NCBI GenBank assembly: GCA_021796155.1
Contig: JAJYOO010000080.1
Coordinates: 1-8,441, forward strand
Length of the DNA stretch: 8,441 nt
Source of the DNA: Chloroflexota bacterium
GTDB taxonomy: Bacteria; Chloroflexota; Anaerolineae; Anaerolineales; Villigracilaceae
Direction of reading: 5' to 3'
The notes below the pieces were generated by a model that had not been told where the DNA came from, made no database searches, and saw only the letters and a list, made by a program, of their open reading frames with translations. Position numbers and translations under genes: made by a program. Shown here piece after piece: positions 1 through 6,402 of this stretch; position 1 is the first letter of the stretch, and each line of letters begins with the position of its first letter.

Positions 1-36
1 GACCATATTGATAAGGTACAGGTTGCGAAGGTTCAT
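1..36 (-). CDS. Start of an unidentified protein, cut by the window edge
   Basis: Only the first 12 codons are present, reading MNLRNLYLINMV before the window ends. The start is supported by a strong ribosome binding site on the minus strand (GGAGA at about 44-48, eight bases before the ATG) and by an ATGA overlap with the stop codon of the upstream reading frame ending at 33. The overlap suggests an operon and translational coupling. The hydrophobic, lightly charged start would fit a membrane protein, but too little is visible to name a family. Confidence 0.5.
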   Translation of the reverse strand, partial: MNLRNLYLINMV

Positions 37-179
37 AGTTTTGTCTCCTTTCTACCAATAAAAACCTGTAAGCCGCTTAAAAGAATACCGCAAATCATGA
101 CCCACTTCAAGAGGCCTTCGGCGGAAAATGCGTCCACATTTTGGGTGATTGTTTCAAAGTTGGCAAAGCGGTGTATAAA
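33..179 (-). pseudogene. C-terminal remnant of a small membrane protein, 5' end lost to an insertion sequence
   Basis: The open frame ends with one clear membrane helix (GLLKWVMICGILLSGLQVFI) and a short positive tail (GRKETKL). Its TGA stop overlaps the ATG of the next gene as ATGA, and the ribosome binding site of that gene lies inside this coding end, which argues that this is a true gene tail. Upstream, near 180-240, the reading frame runs into sequence that looks like the end of an insertion sequence (hairpin and direct repeats at 181-218, transposase start at 242). The first residues of the open frame are therefore probably not native. The exact boundary is uncertain and I do not recognise the protein family. 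Confidence 0.45.
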
Positions 180-180
180 A

Positions 181-218
181 GGAAATCCGGGGCGAGTTAG
201 GATCGTCCCGGAAATCCG
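181..218. repeat. Hairpin with flanking direct repeats, probable end of the truncated insertion sequence
   Basis: An 8-bp inverted repeat (CCGGGGCG at 187-194 and CGTCCCGG at 204-211, with one G-T pair and a 9-base loop) is flanked by the direct repeat GGAAATCCG (181-189 and 210-218). It lies just upstream of the transposase start at 242. A subterminal transposase-binding site is the likely role, but this is inference from position. Confidence 0.4.
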
Positions 219-241
219 AAGGGAGGGCATATCCAAGACAT

Positions 242-411
242 ATGCGCCTCAAGTTGATTTTACCAACAGTCGATTCGGAGCAATTTGAAGACCCAAAACA
301 GTGTGATAACCCGAAGTGCAATGGAAGGCATTTTCTGCCGTGGCAAGAAGTGAAAAAGAATGTGCGGGAAAGCGAATACGAGGCAGTCACTGCGAGGCGA
401 TATAAATGTTT
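242..411 (+). pseudogene. N-terminal fragment of a zinc-ribbon transposase, interrupted by IS1
   Basis: The frame begins MRLKLILPTVDSEQFEDPKQ and continues through a first cysteine pair (CDNPKC) and a conserved-looking stretch (VRESEYEAVTARRYKCL). This resembles the N-termini of DDE transposases with a zinc-ribbon start that I associate with Chloroflexota; ISNCY or ISL3-like are possible groups, and the assignment comes from memory. The second metal-binding cysteine pair should follow directly after the KCL at 403-411, but the sequence switches exactly there to the inverted repeat of an IS1-family element. Only about 57 codons remain. The rest is not found on the far side of the IS1 copy, so this is a dead fragment. 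A purine-rich AGGGAGGG lies upstream, but 13 bases from the ATG. Confidence 0.6.
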
Positions 412-436
412 GGGTAGTGGTCAAGTGGAAGTGATA
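412..436 (+). repeat. IS1 left terminal inverted repeat
   Basis: It starts GGGTAGTGGTCAAGTGG and continues AAGTGAT. It matches the reverse complement of 1160-1183 apart from a few substitutions and one extra base. It interrupts the upstream transposase frame directly after the codons for CL. Confidence 0.8.
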
Positions 437-447
437 TGTAGTATAGT

Positions 448-735
448 GTGAACATGATTGCCAAACGGATTGTTTACCAATGTCGGAACTGTCAGAGCCA
501 GAATATTGTCAAAAACGGCCACAACGCCAGCGGTAGCCAACAATATTATTGTAAAGATTGTGGTAAACGCGGAGTGTTGGAGCCCAAGCGTGGATATACC
601 CCAGCACAAAAGGAACAAATCTTGTCCGCCTATCAGGAACGTTCGAGTATGCGAGACATCCAGCGCACGTTCGGCGTGAGCCGTCCAACATTGAGTGCTT
701 GGCTCAAAAAAAGACGAAAGCAATCCAAAGCTTGA
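448..735 (+). CDS. IS1-family transposase, first frame (InsA-like, zinc finger and HTH)
   Basis: This 95-residue product (GTG start; ATG at 454 is an equally good choice) has the IS1 InsA layout. A four-cysteine zinc finger (CRNC near residues 12-15 and CKDC near 35-38) is followed by a helix-turn-helix ending VSRPTLSAWLKK. It binds the element ends and by itself usually acts as a repressor or inhibitor. The frame stops 23 bases past a run of seven A (706-712), where the second frame takes over. To join the frames the reader must skip one base (+1, equivalent to -2), not the -1 shift used by classic IS1. Deleting one A would give a continuous transposase of about 240 residues. Confidence 0.8.
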   Translation: MNMIAKRIVYQCRNCQSQNIVKNGHNASGSQQYYCKDCGKRGVLEPKRGYTPAQKEQILSAYQERSSMRDIQRTFGVSRPTLSAWLKKRRKQSKA

Positions 736-1174
736 AGAGACGCTGAGGCCTGCGAAGCCTGATGACCTCCTGGAAGCTGATGAAATGTGGTCATTTGTCC
801 ACGAAAGATGGAACAAACGTTGGCTGTGGACGGTCATGGGTCGTCGAACTCGTCAAATCGTGGCGTTTGTCATTGGAGATCGGAGCGAGGCCACTTGTCG
901 CAGGCTTTGGGAACAAATCCCACAGACTTATCAAGGCTGCCAAAGCTACAGCGATTTTTGGGAAGCCGATCAACTTGTGTTTCCAGCTGACACTCATCAG
1001 TGTGTTGGCAAAGGAAGCGGACAGACCAGTCATATGGAACGTTGGTATTGCACTTTGAGGCAATCTTGTGCACACTTCGTCCGAAAAACATTGTCCTTTT
1101 CAAAGTCGGATGCGATGCACGAAATCGTAACCAGGCTTTTTATCATCCGTTACAACCTATCACTTCTTACTTGA
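695..1174 (+). CDS. IS1-family transposase, second frame (InsB-like catalytic domain)
   Basis: This frame encodes the catalytic half of the transposase. It is probably expressed only as a fusion to the InsA part, since its nominal GTG at 695 has no ribosome binding site. The IS1 signature residues are visible: the first Asp in LEADEMWSFV, the second Asp in QSYSDFW, and the Glu in TSHMERWYCTLRQ. The conserved C-terminal block SFSKSDAMHEIV is also present. The active site therefore looks complete, and the only doubt about activity is the frame junction at 706-713. The TGA stop (1172-1174) lies inside the right inverted repeat. Confidence 0.8.
   Translation: MLGSKKDESNPKLEETLRPAKPDDLLEADEMWSFVHERWNKRWLWTVMGRRTRQIVAFVIGDRSEATCRRLWEQIPQTYQGCQSYSDFWEADQLVFPADTHQCVGKGSGQTSHMERWYCTLRQSCAHFVRKTLSFSKSDAMHEIVTRLFIIRYNLSLLT
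706..713 (+). other. A7G run at the transposase frame junction (slippage site or one-base lesion)
   Basis: Seven A followed by G end the shared WLKK coding of the InsA frame. The first frame has codons starting at 706 and 709, whereas the second frame reads AAA at 707 and 710 and GAC at 713. An A6 run would make a single open frame continuing WLKKDESNPKLEETL. Transcriptional slippage on A7 losing one A, a fixed one-base expansion, or an assembly error are the options. Confidence 0.6.
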
Positions 1175-1183
1175 CCATTACCC
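1160..1183 (-). repeat. IS1 right terminal inverted repeat
   Basis: The reverse complement reads GGGTAATGGTCAAGTAAG followed by AAGTGA, matching the left end. Its TAA (1180-1178 on the minus strand) supplies a stop codon to the truncated histidine kinase frame that runs into it. Confidence 0.8.
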
Positions 1184-1303
1184 TATTTTGAATACCAGCA
1201 CGGGAACAGGCTGCAGGAAGATCTGTATCAGGATGGAAGTCAATCCGCCCAAAAGCAAGGGCAGGGCTGCCATCAGTAATGCGACGGGAATCCTTTTGGG
1301 CAT
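1184..1303 (-). pseudogene. N-terminal remnant of a sensor histidine kinase, cut by IS1
   Basis: The frame starts with ATG at 1303, 13 bases after the stop of the response regulator, with GGTGGG upstream as a possible ribosome binding site. It encodes a basic start (MPKR) and then one long hydrophobic helix (about residues 5-30, VALLMAALPLLLGGLTSILI), as expected for the first membrane segment of a sensor kinase. After 40 codons it enters the IS1 right end and stops two codons later. All sensor, dimerisation and ATP-binding parts are missing. The kinase call is by context: directly downstream of an OmpR-type regulator, with an N-terminal membrane helix. It could be another membrane protein. 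Confidence 0.5.
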
Positions 1304-1316
1304 GGCTATCGCCCAC

Positions 1317-2028
1317 CTACCCTTCACCGCGCACGGGCGGAATGAAACGATAGCCTCCCCCTGAGACGGTTTCAATATAAAGCGGGGAAGCTGGGTCGTC
1401 GGAAAGGGCGCGACGAAGTTCGGCCATGCGCGTGCCCACCGTGCGAGTGGGCACCGGATAAGCCCAACCCCACACGGCATCCAGCAGGCGTTCCCGCGAG
1501 ACCACTTCGTCCGGGTGGATCATAAGGTATTCGAGAACGGCCAGTGCCTTGGGTGTCAGGTCAAGCACTTGACCTTTCAGGGATGCGCGTCTGGCGCGGC
1601 GATCGAGCACCAGGTCTTCAGCCTGCAGCAACCATGCTGCCGAAAGTGATCGTTCACCGGGATGAGCGCGTCTCAAGAGGCACGCACACGAGCCAGAAAC
1701 TCATGAGGGTCGAAGGGTTTGTTGAGGTAATCATCTGCCCCTTCCTCCAAGGCTAGGCCGCGTTCGGATGCTCCACCAACTTGGGTCAGCAGGATGGTTG
1801 GCGTCCAGTTGTTCTCGCGACGTAGGTGGCGCAGGACCTCGCGGCCATCCAGACGCGGCATCAGGACATCCAAAACAATTACATCGGGACGATGGGAATT
1901 GGCCTTCTCAATGGCCGCGGCGCCATTGTCTGCGATCAGGACATCAAAACCGGCGCGCTCCAAAAATGGAGCCAGGCTGTCCACAATGGTGTGGTCGTCG
2001 TCCGCAAGGAGCAGGGTGGTTCGTTCAT
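1317..2028 (-). pseudogene. OmpR-family response regulator with two frameshifts
   Basis: Two frames together make a full-length regulator of about 237 residues. The receiver part shows the acidic pocket (ADDDH), the phospho-acceptor Asp in IVLDVLMPRLDG, the LLT switch residue and the Lys of NKPFDPHEF. The second part is an OmpR/PhoB winged helix (LTPKALAVLEYLMIHPDEVV, then RTVGTRMAELRRAL and GGGYRFIPP), which binds promoter DNA. Two single-base deletions are needed to explain the frames: one after the third codon of the ATG at 2028 (about 2018), and one at about 1678, where the receiver frame ends ARVRAS-stop instead of continuing into LRRAHPG. The first receiver frame has no in-frame ATG upstream. 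With the kinase gene cut by IS1, the whole two-component pair looks dead. Sequencing indels are the alternative. Confidence 0.85.
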
Positions 2029-2069
2029 GAGCTATTTTCGGAAAAAACCATGCAGGTGATTAACAGCAC

Positions 2070-2086
2070 AAAACTTTCACTGAAAG
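2070..2086 (-). terminator. Weak candidate rho-independent terminator for the propeller gene
   Basis: On the minus strand CTTTC-AGT-GAAAG forms a 5-bp, A/T-rich stem followed by TTTT. It lies 29 bases after the stop of the 2115-4430 gene and before the response regulator. The stem is short, so this is only a candidate. Confidence 0.3.
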
Positions 2087-2114
2087 GATAACACATCTTG
2101 CCTTACGCTCTCAC

Positions 2115-4430
2115 CTACGGACTCCAATCTTCCACGGAACCGTGAACACTATCTGAGTGAACGGATTGGCAGGTAAATGGATCGACCAATACAGGAGTTT
2201 CCGTTCCATCTGCATTCAGTGTATTGAGGATCAGCCATTTTCCATCCGGACCCCAAATGGATGTAAAAGCAGTCGGTACTTCTGGATCTGCAACCAGCTT
2301 TCGCTCGGAACCGTCTATACGCGAGACGAAGATGCCCCAATTGGTCGCACCAAAGATGCGGCCAGCGAAGACGATCCATTGACCATTGGGTGAGATGGCA
2401 GCATAGCCTGCTTTGTTATGGATCTTGAACAGATCTTTGGTTTCACCACTTTGCAGGTTATGACTCTTAAGGTCAAATCCATCACCAGTCAAGGTGCTAT
2501 AAAGGATGGTTTGATTATCAGAGAGCCAGCCCACTGGCGCGATCACCTGTGCCGAGCCAGTATCTACTTTTTGCAGACCGGACCCATCTGCATTGATCAC
2601 ATATAAATTGAACGTATTGGTAAACATCATGCGTCTGTTATCCGGCGACCAGATGATGCGATACCCGTCCACTCCAAATGTGGTGGTCTGCCCAGTTGAG
2701 AGATCTACAACGTGCAAGCCGTCTGAGGCATTGTATGCCAGATACGTTCCATCTCTTGAAAGCGAGGGCCAACCACCGATGGCGACCTTTTGTGAACTCA
2801 TATTTTCCAACGTGGTGACATAGATCGCCGGCAGGAGTCCACCCTCATTCACTATTGTAACAATCTTGCCTCCTACACCCGATGGAAGTGCATCATGGCT
2901 GCCTACCAGCTGCTCCCATTTCTCGCGTGTCAGACACGCCCCGGCTTGAGCTGTAGATGTCGGCGCAGATGTCAACGGAGGATTCCACGTCACTTTCCAT
3001 GGGCCATTAACAATGCCGGGCACCCAGAAACTAATGGCGTAATGATGGACTCCTGTGGGGATATCTCTGGATGATATTCCACTGTAGAAGACGGTGGGAT
3101 CCTGTGGCCCGCCTCCGCCGCCGCCATGTTCGTTGGAACAGACCATCGGGGCTTGCGGAAGGGTATCCTGTACATATGCAAAGCTGCCAGGAACATCGCC
3201 TTTGAATTCAAACAATACGCCCACTCCCTGGCAATTACTCGGCACAGGTCCAAGGCTTACAGTGAGCAGCCGGATCGTATGCCCCTCAACTGTAAAATCG
3301 CGATTGACATCCCATTCCTGTCCGATCTTTGGGTTGGAACCATAATCAAACTCAAAATCCGTGAGCGGTGCTGCGATACTTGTTTTAATGGAAGAGATGT
3401 TTAGCGTCAGAGGGCCAGAGAAGGCTTTACGATTCGTGCGGTATGACCACGATGTTTTGTGTTCTTGGGATGGCGCGTTCACTTGCACTTCTTCCAATGG
3501 GATTTGTTCACCGCTTGAGTCTGTCAGCGTTGGGATAACCGCCTCGGCGATCATGCCCTTGCCGGTTGGAAAAATAGAATCATCCCAAGCGAGACTCCCG
3601 CTAAATACAAAACCATCTTGAAGTTCGAGCACATTATCCAACTGGAAAGTGAAACCATTCTTCATCGAAATACTGGACGATGTTGACCCAGGATTCTCGC
3701 CTGTCGTAGCACTCGTCGCGTTGATCGTGGGCAGCACCATCATCGGAGCAAATGTCATCTCCGGCGGTGCAGGCTTGACTTGAAAAGGTATCTCCCAGTT
3801 TTCAGGCGCGGCGCTCGGCGGCATGGTTTGCAAAATGGGAATCACCAAGGTCAGTTCGTTGACCTGGGCAGGTAAGGGCGGATACACCAACCTCCAAACA
3901 TAATTTGGCCATCCACCTTCTGTTTGCAAAGTGTTGATCAACGGTTCAGGCGTGCCGTTATAACCCAAGTCTTGAACGGGTTTGAGTATGGTTCCGTCCG
4001 GCAGGCGCAGCAAATCCTCTGAACCAAAAGGCCCGCCTTCCCCTTTTGAATTAGCTGCGGCAAGTGAAAGGCCCTCGGTTTTGTAGACAATGACCGTGCG
4101 CTCTGAATCGGCAACAACCTGTTCAATGGTAACGGTGGCGCCCTGGCGCGTTTGACTCGCAGGCGTCGCGAGAATGCGTATGGCACCTGGTTGCACAAAG
4201 CCGATGCCGGGAAGATAGCCCAATGTACGGCCGATGGCATACGCGACACCGGTTAGCAAGAGCAAAGCAAGGATGGCAAGCAAGATGGCGAGTGCAGGAC
4301 GCGTTCGTAAAGTTTGCATGAAAGATTTCCTTTGATTAAGGCGCGCCATCACGCGGGATGATAAGTCCAGGTCTTCCGGGATATACAAGCCGGCCGCGGA
4401 ATCCAGAATTTGATAGTACGTTCTATTCAT
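2115..4430 (-). CDS. Membrane-anchored anti-sigma-like protein with C-terminal TolB/PD40 propeller
   Basis: The product is 771 residues from the ATG at 4430. This start is preferred over one 17 codons upstream because that extension lies inside the sigma factor gene, and because the chosen ATG overlaps the sigma stop by 8 bases (ATGAATAG), a typical coupled pair. In order: a cytoplasmic N-terminus (1-44, no HxxxCxxC zinc motif), one membrane helix (about 45-67), a beta-rich extracytoplasmic region (about 70-520, similar in feel to DUF4179-type regulators) with a glycine run HGGGGGGP, and a propeller (about 540-771). The propeller contains PD40/TolB-like repeats such as PSLSRDGTYLAYNASDG, IIWSPDNRRMMFTN, AAISPNGQWIVFAG and WGPDGKWLILNT. 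By context it would hold the ECF sigma factor at the membrane and respond to an outside signal. The frame is fully intact although its partner is broken. The family assignment is moderate; the architecture is clear. Confidence 0.8.
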   Translation of the reverse strand: MNRTYYQILDSAAGLYIPEDLDLSSRVMARLNQRKSFMQTLRTRPALAILLAILALLLLTGVAYAIGRTLGYLPGIGFVQPGAIRILATPASQTRQGATVTIEQVVADSERTVIVYKTEGLSLAAANSKGEGGPFGSEDLLRLPDGTILKPVQDLGYNGTPEPLINTLQTEGGWPNYVWRLVYPPLPAQVNELTLVIPILQTMPPSAAPENWEIPFQVKPAPPEMTFAPMMVLPTINATSATTGENPGSTSSSISMKNGFTFQLDNVLELQDGFVFSGSLAWDDSIFPTGKGMIAEAVIPTLTDSSGEQIPLEEVQVNAPSQEHKTSWSYRTNRKAFSGPLTLNISSIKTSIAAPLTDFEFDYGSNPKIGQEWDVNRDFTVEGHTIRLLTVSLGPVPSNCQGVGVLFEFKGDVPGSFAYVQDTLPQAPMVCSNEHGGGGGGPQDPTVFYSGISSRDIPTGVHHYAISFWVPGIVNGPWKVTWNPPLTSAPTSTAQAGACLTREKWEQLVGSHDALPSGVGGKIVTIVNEGGLLPAIYVTTLENMSSQKVAIGGWPSLSRDGTYLAYNASDGLHVVDLSTGQTTTFGVDGYRIIWSPDNRRMMFTNTFNLYVINADGSGLQKVDTGSAQVIAPVGWLSDNQTILYSTLTGDGFDLKSHNLQSGETKDLFKIHNKAGYAAISPNGQWIVFAGRIFGATNWGIFVSRIDGSERKLVADPEVPTAFTSIWGPDGKWLILNTLNADGTETPVLVDPFTCQSVHSDSVHGSVEDWSP

Positions 4431-4974
4431 GGGATGGACCTTTCTGTCCCAGCAGGTGGCGCAAGCGTTCGCGAGCTGCATTCAATAACCATTTCACGGT
4501 ACCCGGCGCGATGTTCAGGGCCGCCGACATTTCCTGTTCACCCATCTCAAGATAGTACCGTTGAACGATTGCCGTCCGCTGCCTTGGTGAAAGCTTTGAC
4601 AACGTACTCAAGATCTCCCGTTGCAGTTGAGCAAATTCCACTTGGGATTCAACCGAAGCCACCTGATCCAAAAGGTTTTCCACCACGGAGTCATTGTCCA
4701 AGGAGAGGACCTCCTTATTTCGCCGCACCGCGTTCAGTGAAGCATTAACTACGCTTCGCATGAAATAGGGTTCGAATGGGCGGGATTCATCATATTGCCC
4801 AATGTGATCCGCCAGACGCACAAACATCTCCTGCACGACATCCTGTGCAAGCGCTTCATCTTACACGATTAGAAAAGCTGCGCGTGTAGCTTTGAGTTGG
4901 TAGCGGCTGATCAATGCTTCCAAACCGCCGATATCATCATGCTTGAGCCTGAGGATGGCTGCTCTATCGTCCAT
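4423..4974 (-). pseudogene. ECF-type sigma factor gene with an internal stop codon
   Basis: Read from the ATG at 4974, the frame gives MDDRAAILRLKHDDIGGLEA and onward, the usual start of an extracytoplasmic-function sigma-70 factor. It then meets TAA at 4863-4861 (codon 38) and continues in the same frame with DEALAQDVVQEMFVRL (region 2). The C-terminal region 4 contains LSPRQRTAIVQRYYLEMGEQ and the helix-turn-helix NIAPGTVKWLLNAARERLRHLL. Removing the stop would give a normal 183-residue protein. One substitution from CAA, AAA or GAA explains it. The remaining 145-codon frame lacks the first half of region 2, so it is unlikely to bind core polymerase normally. Downstream is the overlapping anti-sigma-like gene. 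No clear ribosome binding site precedes the ATG. Confidence 0.8.
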
Positions 4975-5302
4975 GCATCGGTTTTCTTGCCATGCTGTAT
5001 CTGTCCACACTCTATATACACAATCCTATGCCGGAAGGTTGGGTCCCCTCCAGTAACGAATGTCAAGAGCCTGACTAAACCAGGCTGGTTTTATAAGCAA
5101 GCCTGGATGATCGATTCCTGCTGTAAGGGATGCTTCGGCGGAGTGGATGTGAAGACTGTTTTCAAGCTCGAAGATAAGATCAAGGATGGCACTCTAGCGT
5201 GCGTATGCTCGGTCCAATAATCCCTCCAAGGCTTTGGAACACGATATGGATTTGCCCCTCCGGGAAAGTCAATTCATTTGTTGCTGGCGGAAGATGATGT
5301 CA
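4975..5302. other. Intergenic stretch without a convincing gene
   Basis: This 328-base gap separates the sigma factor start from the lipoprotein stop. The only long plus-strand frame (4897-5220) overlaps the sigma gene antisense, is rich in Cys and matches nothing I recognise. It holds a 15-base palindrome (5077-5091) and a TTGACA on the minus strand (complement of 5061-5066), but no matching -10 box at normal spacing, so I do not call a promoter. Confidence 0.5.
5077..5091. repeat. Perfect 15-base palindrome, possible operator
   Basis: AAACCAG-G-CTGGTTT is symmetric about one central base. It lies about 100 bases upstream of the sigma factor start, where a dimeric regulator could bind. There is no further support. 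Confidence 0.25.
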
Positions 5303-5923
5303 TCAATATTGATATACAGGCACCATGATCGATTGGATTATCTTATCGACTGTATCCAGATCCCTCTGATCAAAGCGGTCGTCTTGTTTGGTTAGTTTCG
5401 CCGTGAAAAAAGTGCCCGCGATCCAAAGTGATGGTGGGGTTTGACACAGGAAAAGGCGCTCCTTCTCAGGTCCTGCGACTAACGGTGAGTAGCTGTAAAC
5501 AAAACCACCATGAGCTGCATCCGGCAATCGAACGATATACATTGAAGTATATTGGATGATAACCGTTCCTGCGGGACATGTCTGGAAAGCCTCCTGAATG
5601 CGCTCGTCGCGCTTCAGGGTTAGCGTGAGTTGATGATCAGGACCTGTCAGCACATAACCGGGACATGTTGCCGTAGTCTCGGATCCGGATACAGAATCGA
5701 TTTCCCTGGATTGACAACCTTGGGGAATTTTCAGGCTGAAATTACAAATCCGGATTTGCGAAATGCTTCCCACATAATCGGGCGCGATTGCTGGTGTAGA
5801 TTGGATTGGCTGCATGCTCTCTGGTGATGCTTTTGGCGATGGAAGGGAAATGGGCAATGGTGCGCTAAAAACGTTGCAGGCGAGAGTAGCCAGAAGGAGA
5901 CCCACGAAAATATATCTCCACAT
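5303..5923 (-). CDS. Putative lipoprotein of unknown function
   Basis: The product has 206 residues. It starts with a short signal peptide (MWRYIFVGLLLATLAC) ending in a Cys that could be lipidated. The lipobox TLAC is imperfect because Leu is expected at -3, so a plain secreted protein is also possible. A Pro/Ser-rich linker (about residues 22-50) follows, then a compact domain with at least four further cysteines (CNFSLKIPQGCQSRE, ATCPGY, QTCPAG, LFLCQTPP) and a charged C-terminal segment near RFDQRDLDTVDKIIQSI. I do not recognise the family. The ATG at 5923 is well supported by GGGAGG six bases upstream. The gene follows, at a one-base gap, the stop of a short frame that has been split by an IS1 element, so its original upstream operon has been lost. 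Confidence 0.75.
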   Translation of the reverse strand: MWRYIFVGLLLATLACNVFSAPLPISLPSPKASPESMQPIQSTPAIAPDYVGSISQIRICNFSLKIPQGCQSREIDSVSGSETTATCPGYVLTGPDHQLTLTLKRDERIQEAFQTCPAGTVIIQYTSMYIVRLPDAAHGGFVYSYSPLVAGPEKERLFLCQTPPSLWIAGTFFTAKLTKQDDRFDQRDLDTVDKIIQSIMVPVYQY

Positions 5924-5929
5924 ATTATG

Positions 5930-5935
5930 CCTCCC
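5930..5935 (-). promoter_or_regulatory. Strong ribosome binding site of the lipoprotein gene
   Basis: GGGAGG on the minus strand, six bases before the ATG at 5923, fixes the start. It lies inside the last codons of the upstream interrupted frame. Confidence 0.7.
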
Positions 5936-5945
5936 GAGTATCTTT

Positions 5946-5951
5946 ATTATA
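5946..5951 (-). promoter_or_regulatory. Possible -10 box upstream of the lipoprotein gene
   Basis: TATAAT is read on the minus strand 23-28 bases before the start codon. The -35 position at a 17-base spacing is TTTATT, a poor match. If active, it would give a very short leader and could let the gene be expressed despite the IS1 insertion just upstream. Confidence 0.3.
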
Positions 5952-5971
5952 TATCGGATGTGGATGTGAAT

Positions 5972-5980
5972 AAAAATCTT
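5972..5980. repeat. Target site duplication of the second IS1 element, left copy
   Basis: AAAAATCTT directly precedes the element and is identical to 6773-6781. Nine bases is the usual duplication length for the IS1 family. Confidence 0.9.
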
Positions 5981-5981
5981 G

Positions 5982-6004
5982 GGAGTGGCTAAGAAGGTGG
6001 GCCA
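5982..6004 (+). repeat. Inverted repeat, 3' end of the second IS1 element
   Basis: It begins GGAGTGGCTAAGAAGGTGGG and matches the reverse complement of 6749-6771 at 17 of 23 positions. The transposase stop codon (TAG, 5991-5989) lies inside it. Confidence 0.8.
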
Positions 6005-6402
6005 ATGAAATCAAACAGATGAGCAGGATAAGCAGGGAATTTGCGTCTATGCAGTTGTCTTGAGTTGAAACAATAAACGAATAAACGTAGGGCACATTCA
6101 AGAGCATAAGGGCAACGCGAGAAACATCGCGAGGATCTTGCCAAGCGGGCCAGATAATGGCGAAATTCCGCATTATCAGCTTCCACGGAATAGGTATCGG
6201 ATTTGCCTTCCGAGACTTGATATTGTCCCAAGTGATACCACAATGTGGCATATGCATCCCAGCCATCGCTAAAGTATTCTCTGGCTTTAGGTGCATCATC
6301 CACTAGTTGTTGAATGACTTCTGCTGTACGTTCCCAAGCCACTTTCCATCCCAGAATACAGCGCGTTTTCCGATCTACCAGTGTTAGGAGGTAGATTTTG
6401 TT
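5989..6402 (-). CDS. IS1-family transposase, second frame (catalytic domain)
   Basis: This frame carries the rest of the catalytic domain and is reached by -1 shift from the first frame. It reads NKIYLLTLVDRKTRCILGW, then the second Asp in YFSDGWDAYATLWYHL and the Glu in TYSVEADNAEFRHYLARL, followed by the typical ARSSRCFSRCPYALECALRL block and the end YPAHLFDFIG. The first catalytic Asp is upstream in the other frame. All three acidic residues of the active site are thus present in the fusion, so the element may still be mobile. No ribosome binding site supports separate translation. Confidence 0.82.
   Translation of the reverse strand, partial: NKIYLLTLVDRKTRCILGWKVAWERTAEVIQQLVDDAPKAREYFSDGWDAYATLWYHLGQYQVSEGKSDTYSVEADNAEFRHYLARLARSSRCFSRCPYALECALRLFVYCFNSRQLHRRKFPAYPAHLFDFIGPPS

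Larger units (their letters stand above)
412..1183 (+). mobile_element. IS1-family insertion sequence, complete (about 772 bp)
   Basis: Terminal inverted repeats bound the element: GGGTAGTGGTCAAGTGG at the left and, read on the opposite strand, GGGTAATGGTCAAGTAAG at the right. They agree at most positions, and the similarity continues into AAGTGAT. The size and the two overlapping frames (zinc-finger/HTH followed by a DDE domain) are typical of the IS1 family. No 8-9 bp target duplication is visible (taaatgttt on the left, tattttgaa on the right). The left flank is a broken transposase and the right flank a broken histidine kinase gene, so the element sits at a rearrangement junction. Confidence 0.88.

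Noticed and set aside
242..451. A complete small gene (69 codons)
   Set aside because: The last 13 codons lie in the IS1 left end; the frame is a truncated transposase.
3110..3128. GCC-type microsatellite
   Set aside because: It is simply the codon run for a glycine stretch inside the propeller gene, with mixed third bases.
4431..4481. Longer start for the propeller protein (ATG at 4481)
   Set aside because: The 17 extra codons are the out-of-frame end of the sigma factor; the ATG at 4430 forms a standard overlap and is followed at once by typical protein sequence.
5061..5090. TTGACA on the minus strand as a -35 box for the sigma factor gene
   Set aside because: No acceptable -10 hexamer is found 16-18 bases downstream.
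4897..5220. A 107-codon plus-strand frame between the sigma factor and lipoprotein genes
   Set aside because: It starts antisense inside the sigma gene, has no ribosome binding site, is unusually rich in Cys and matches no family I know.
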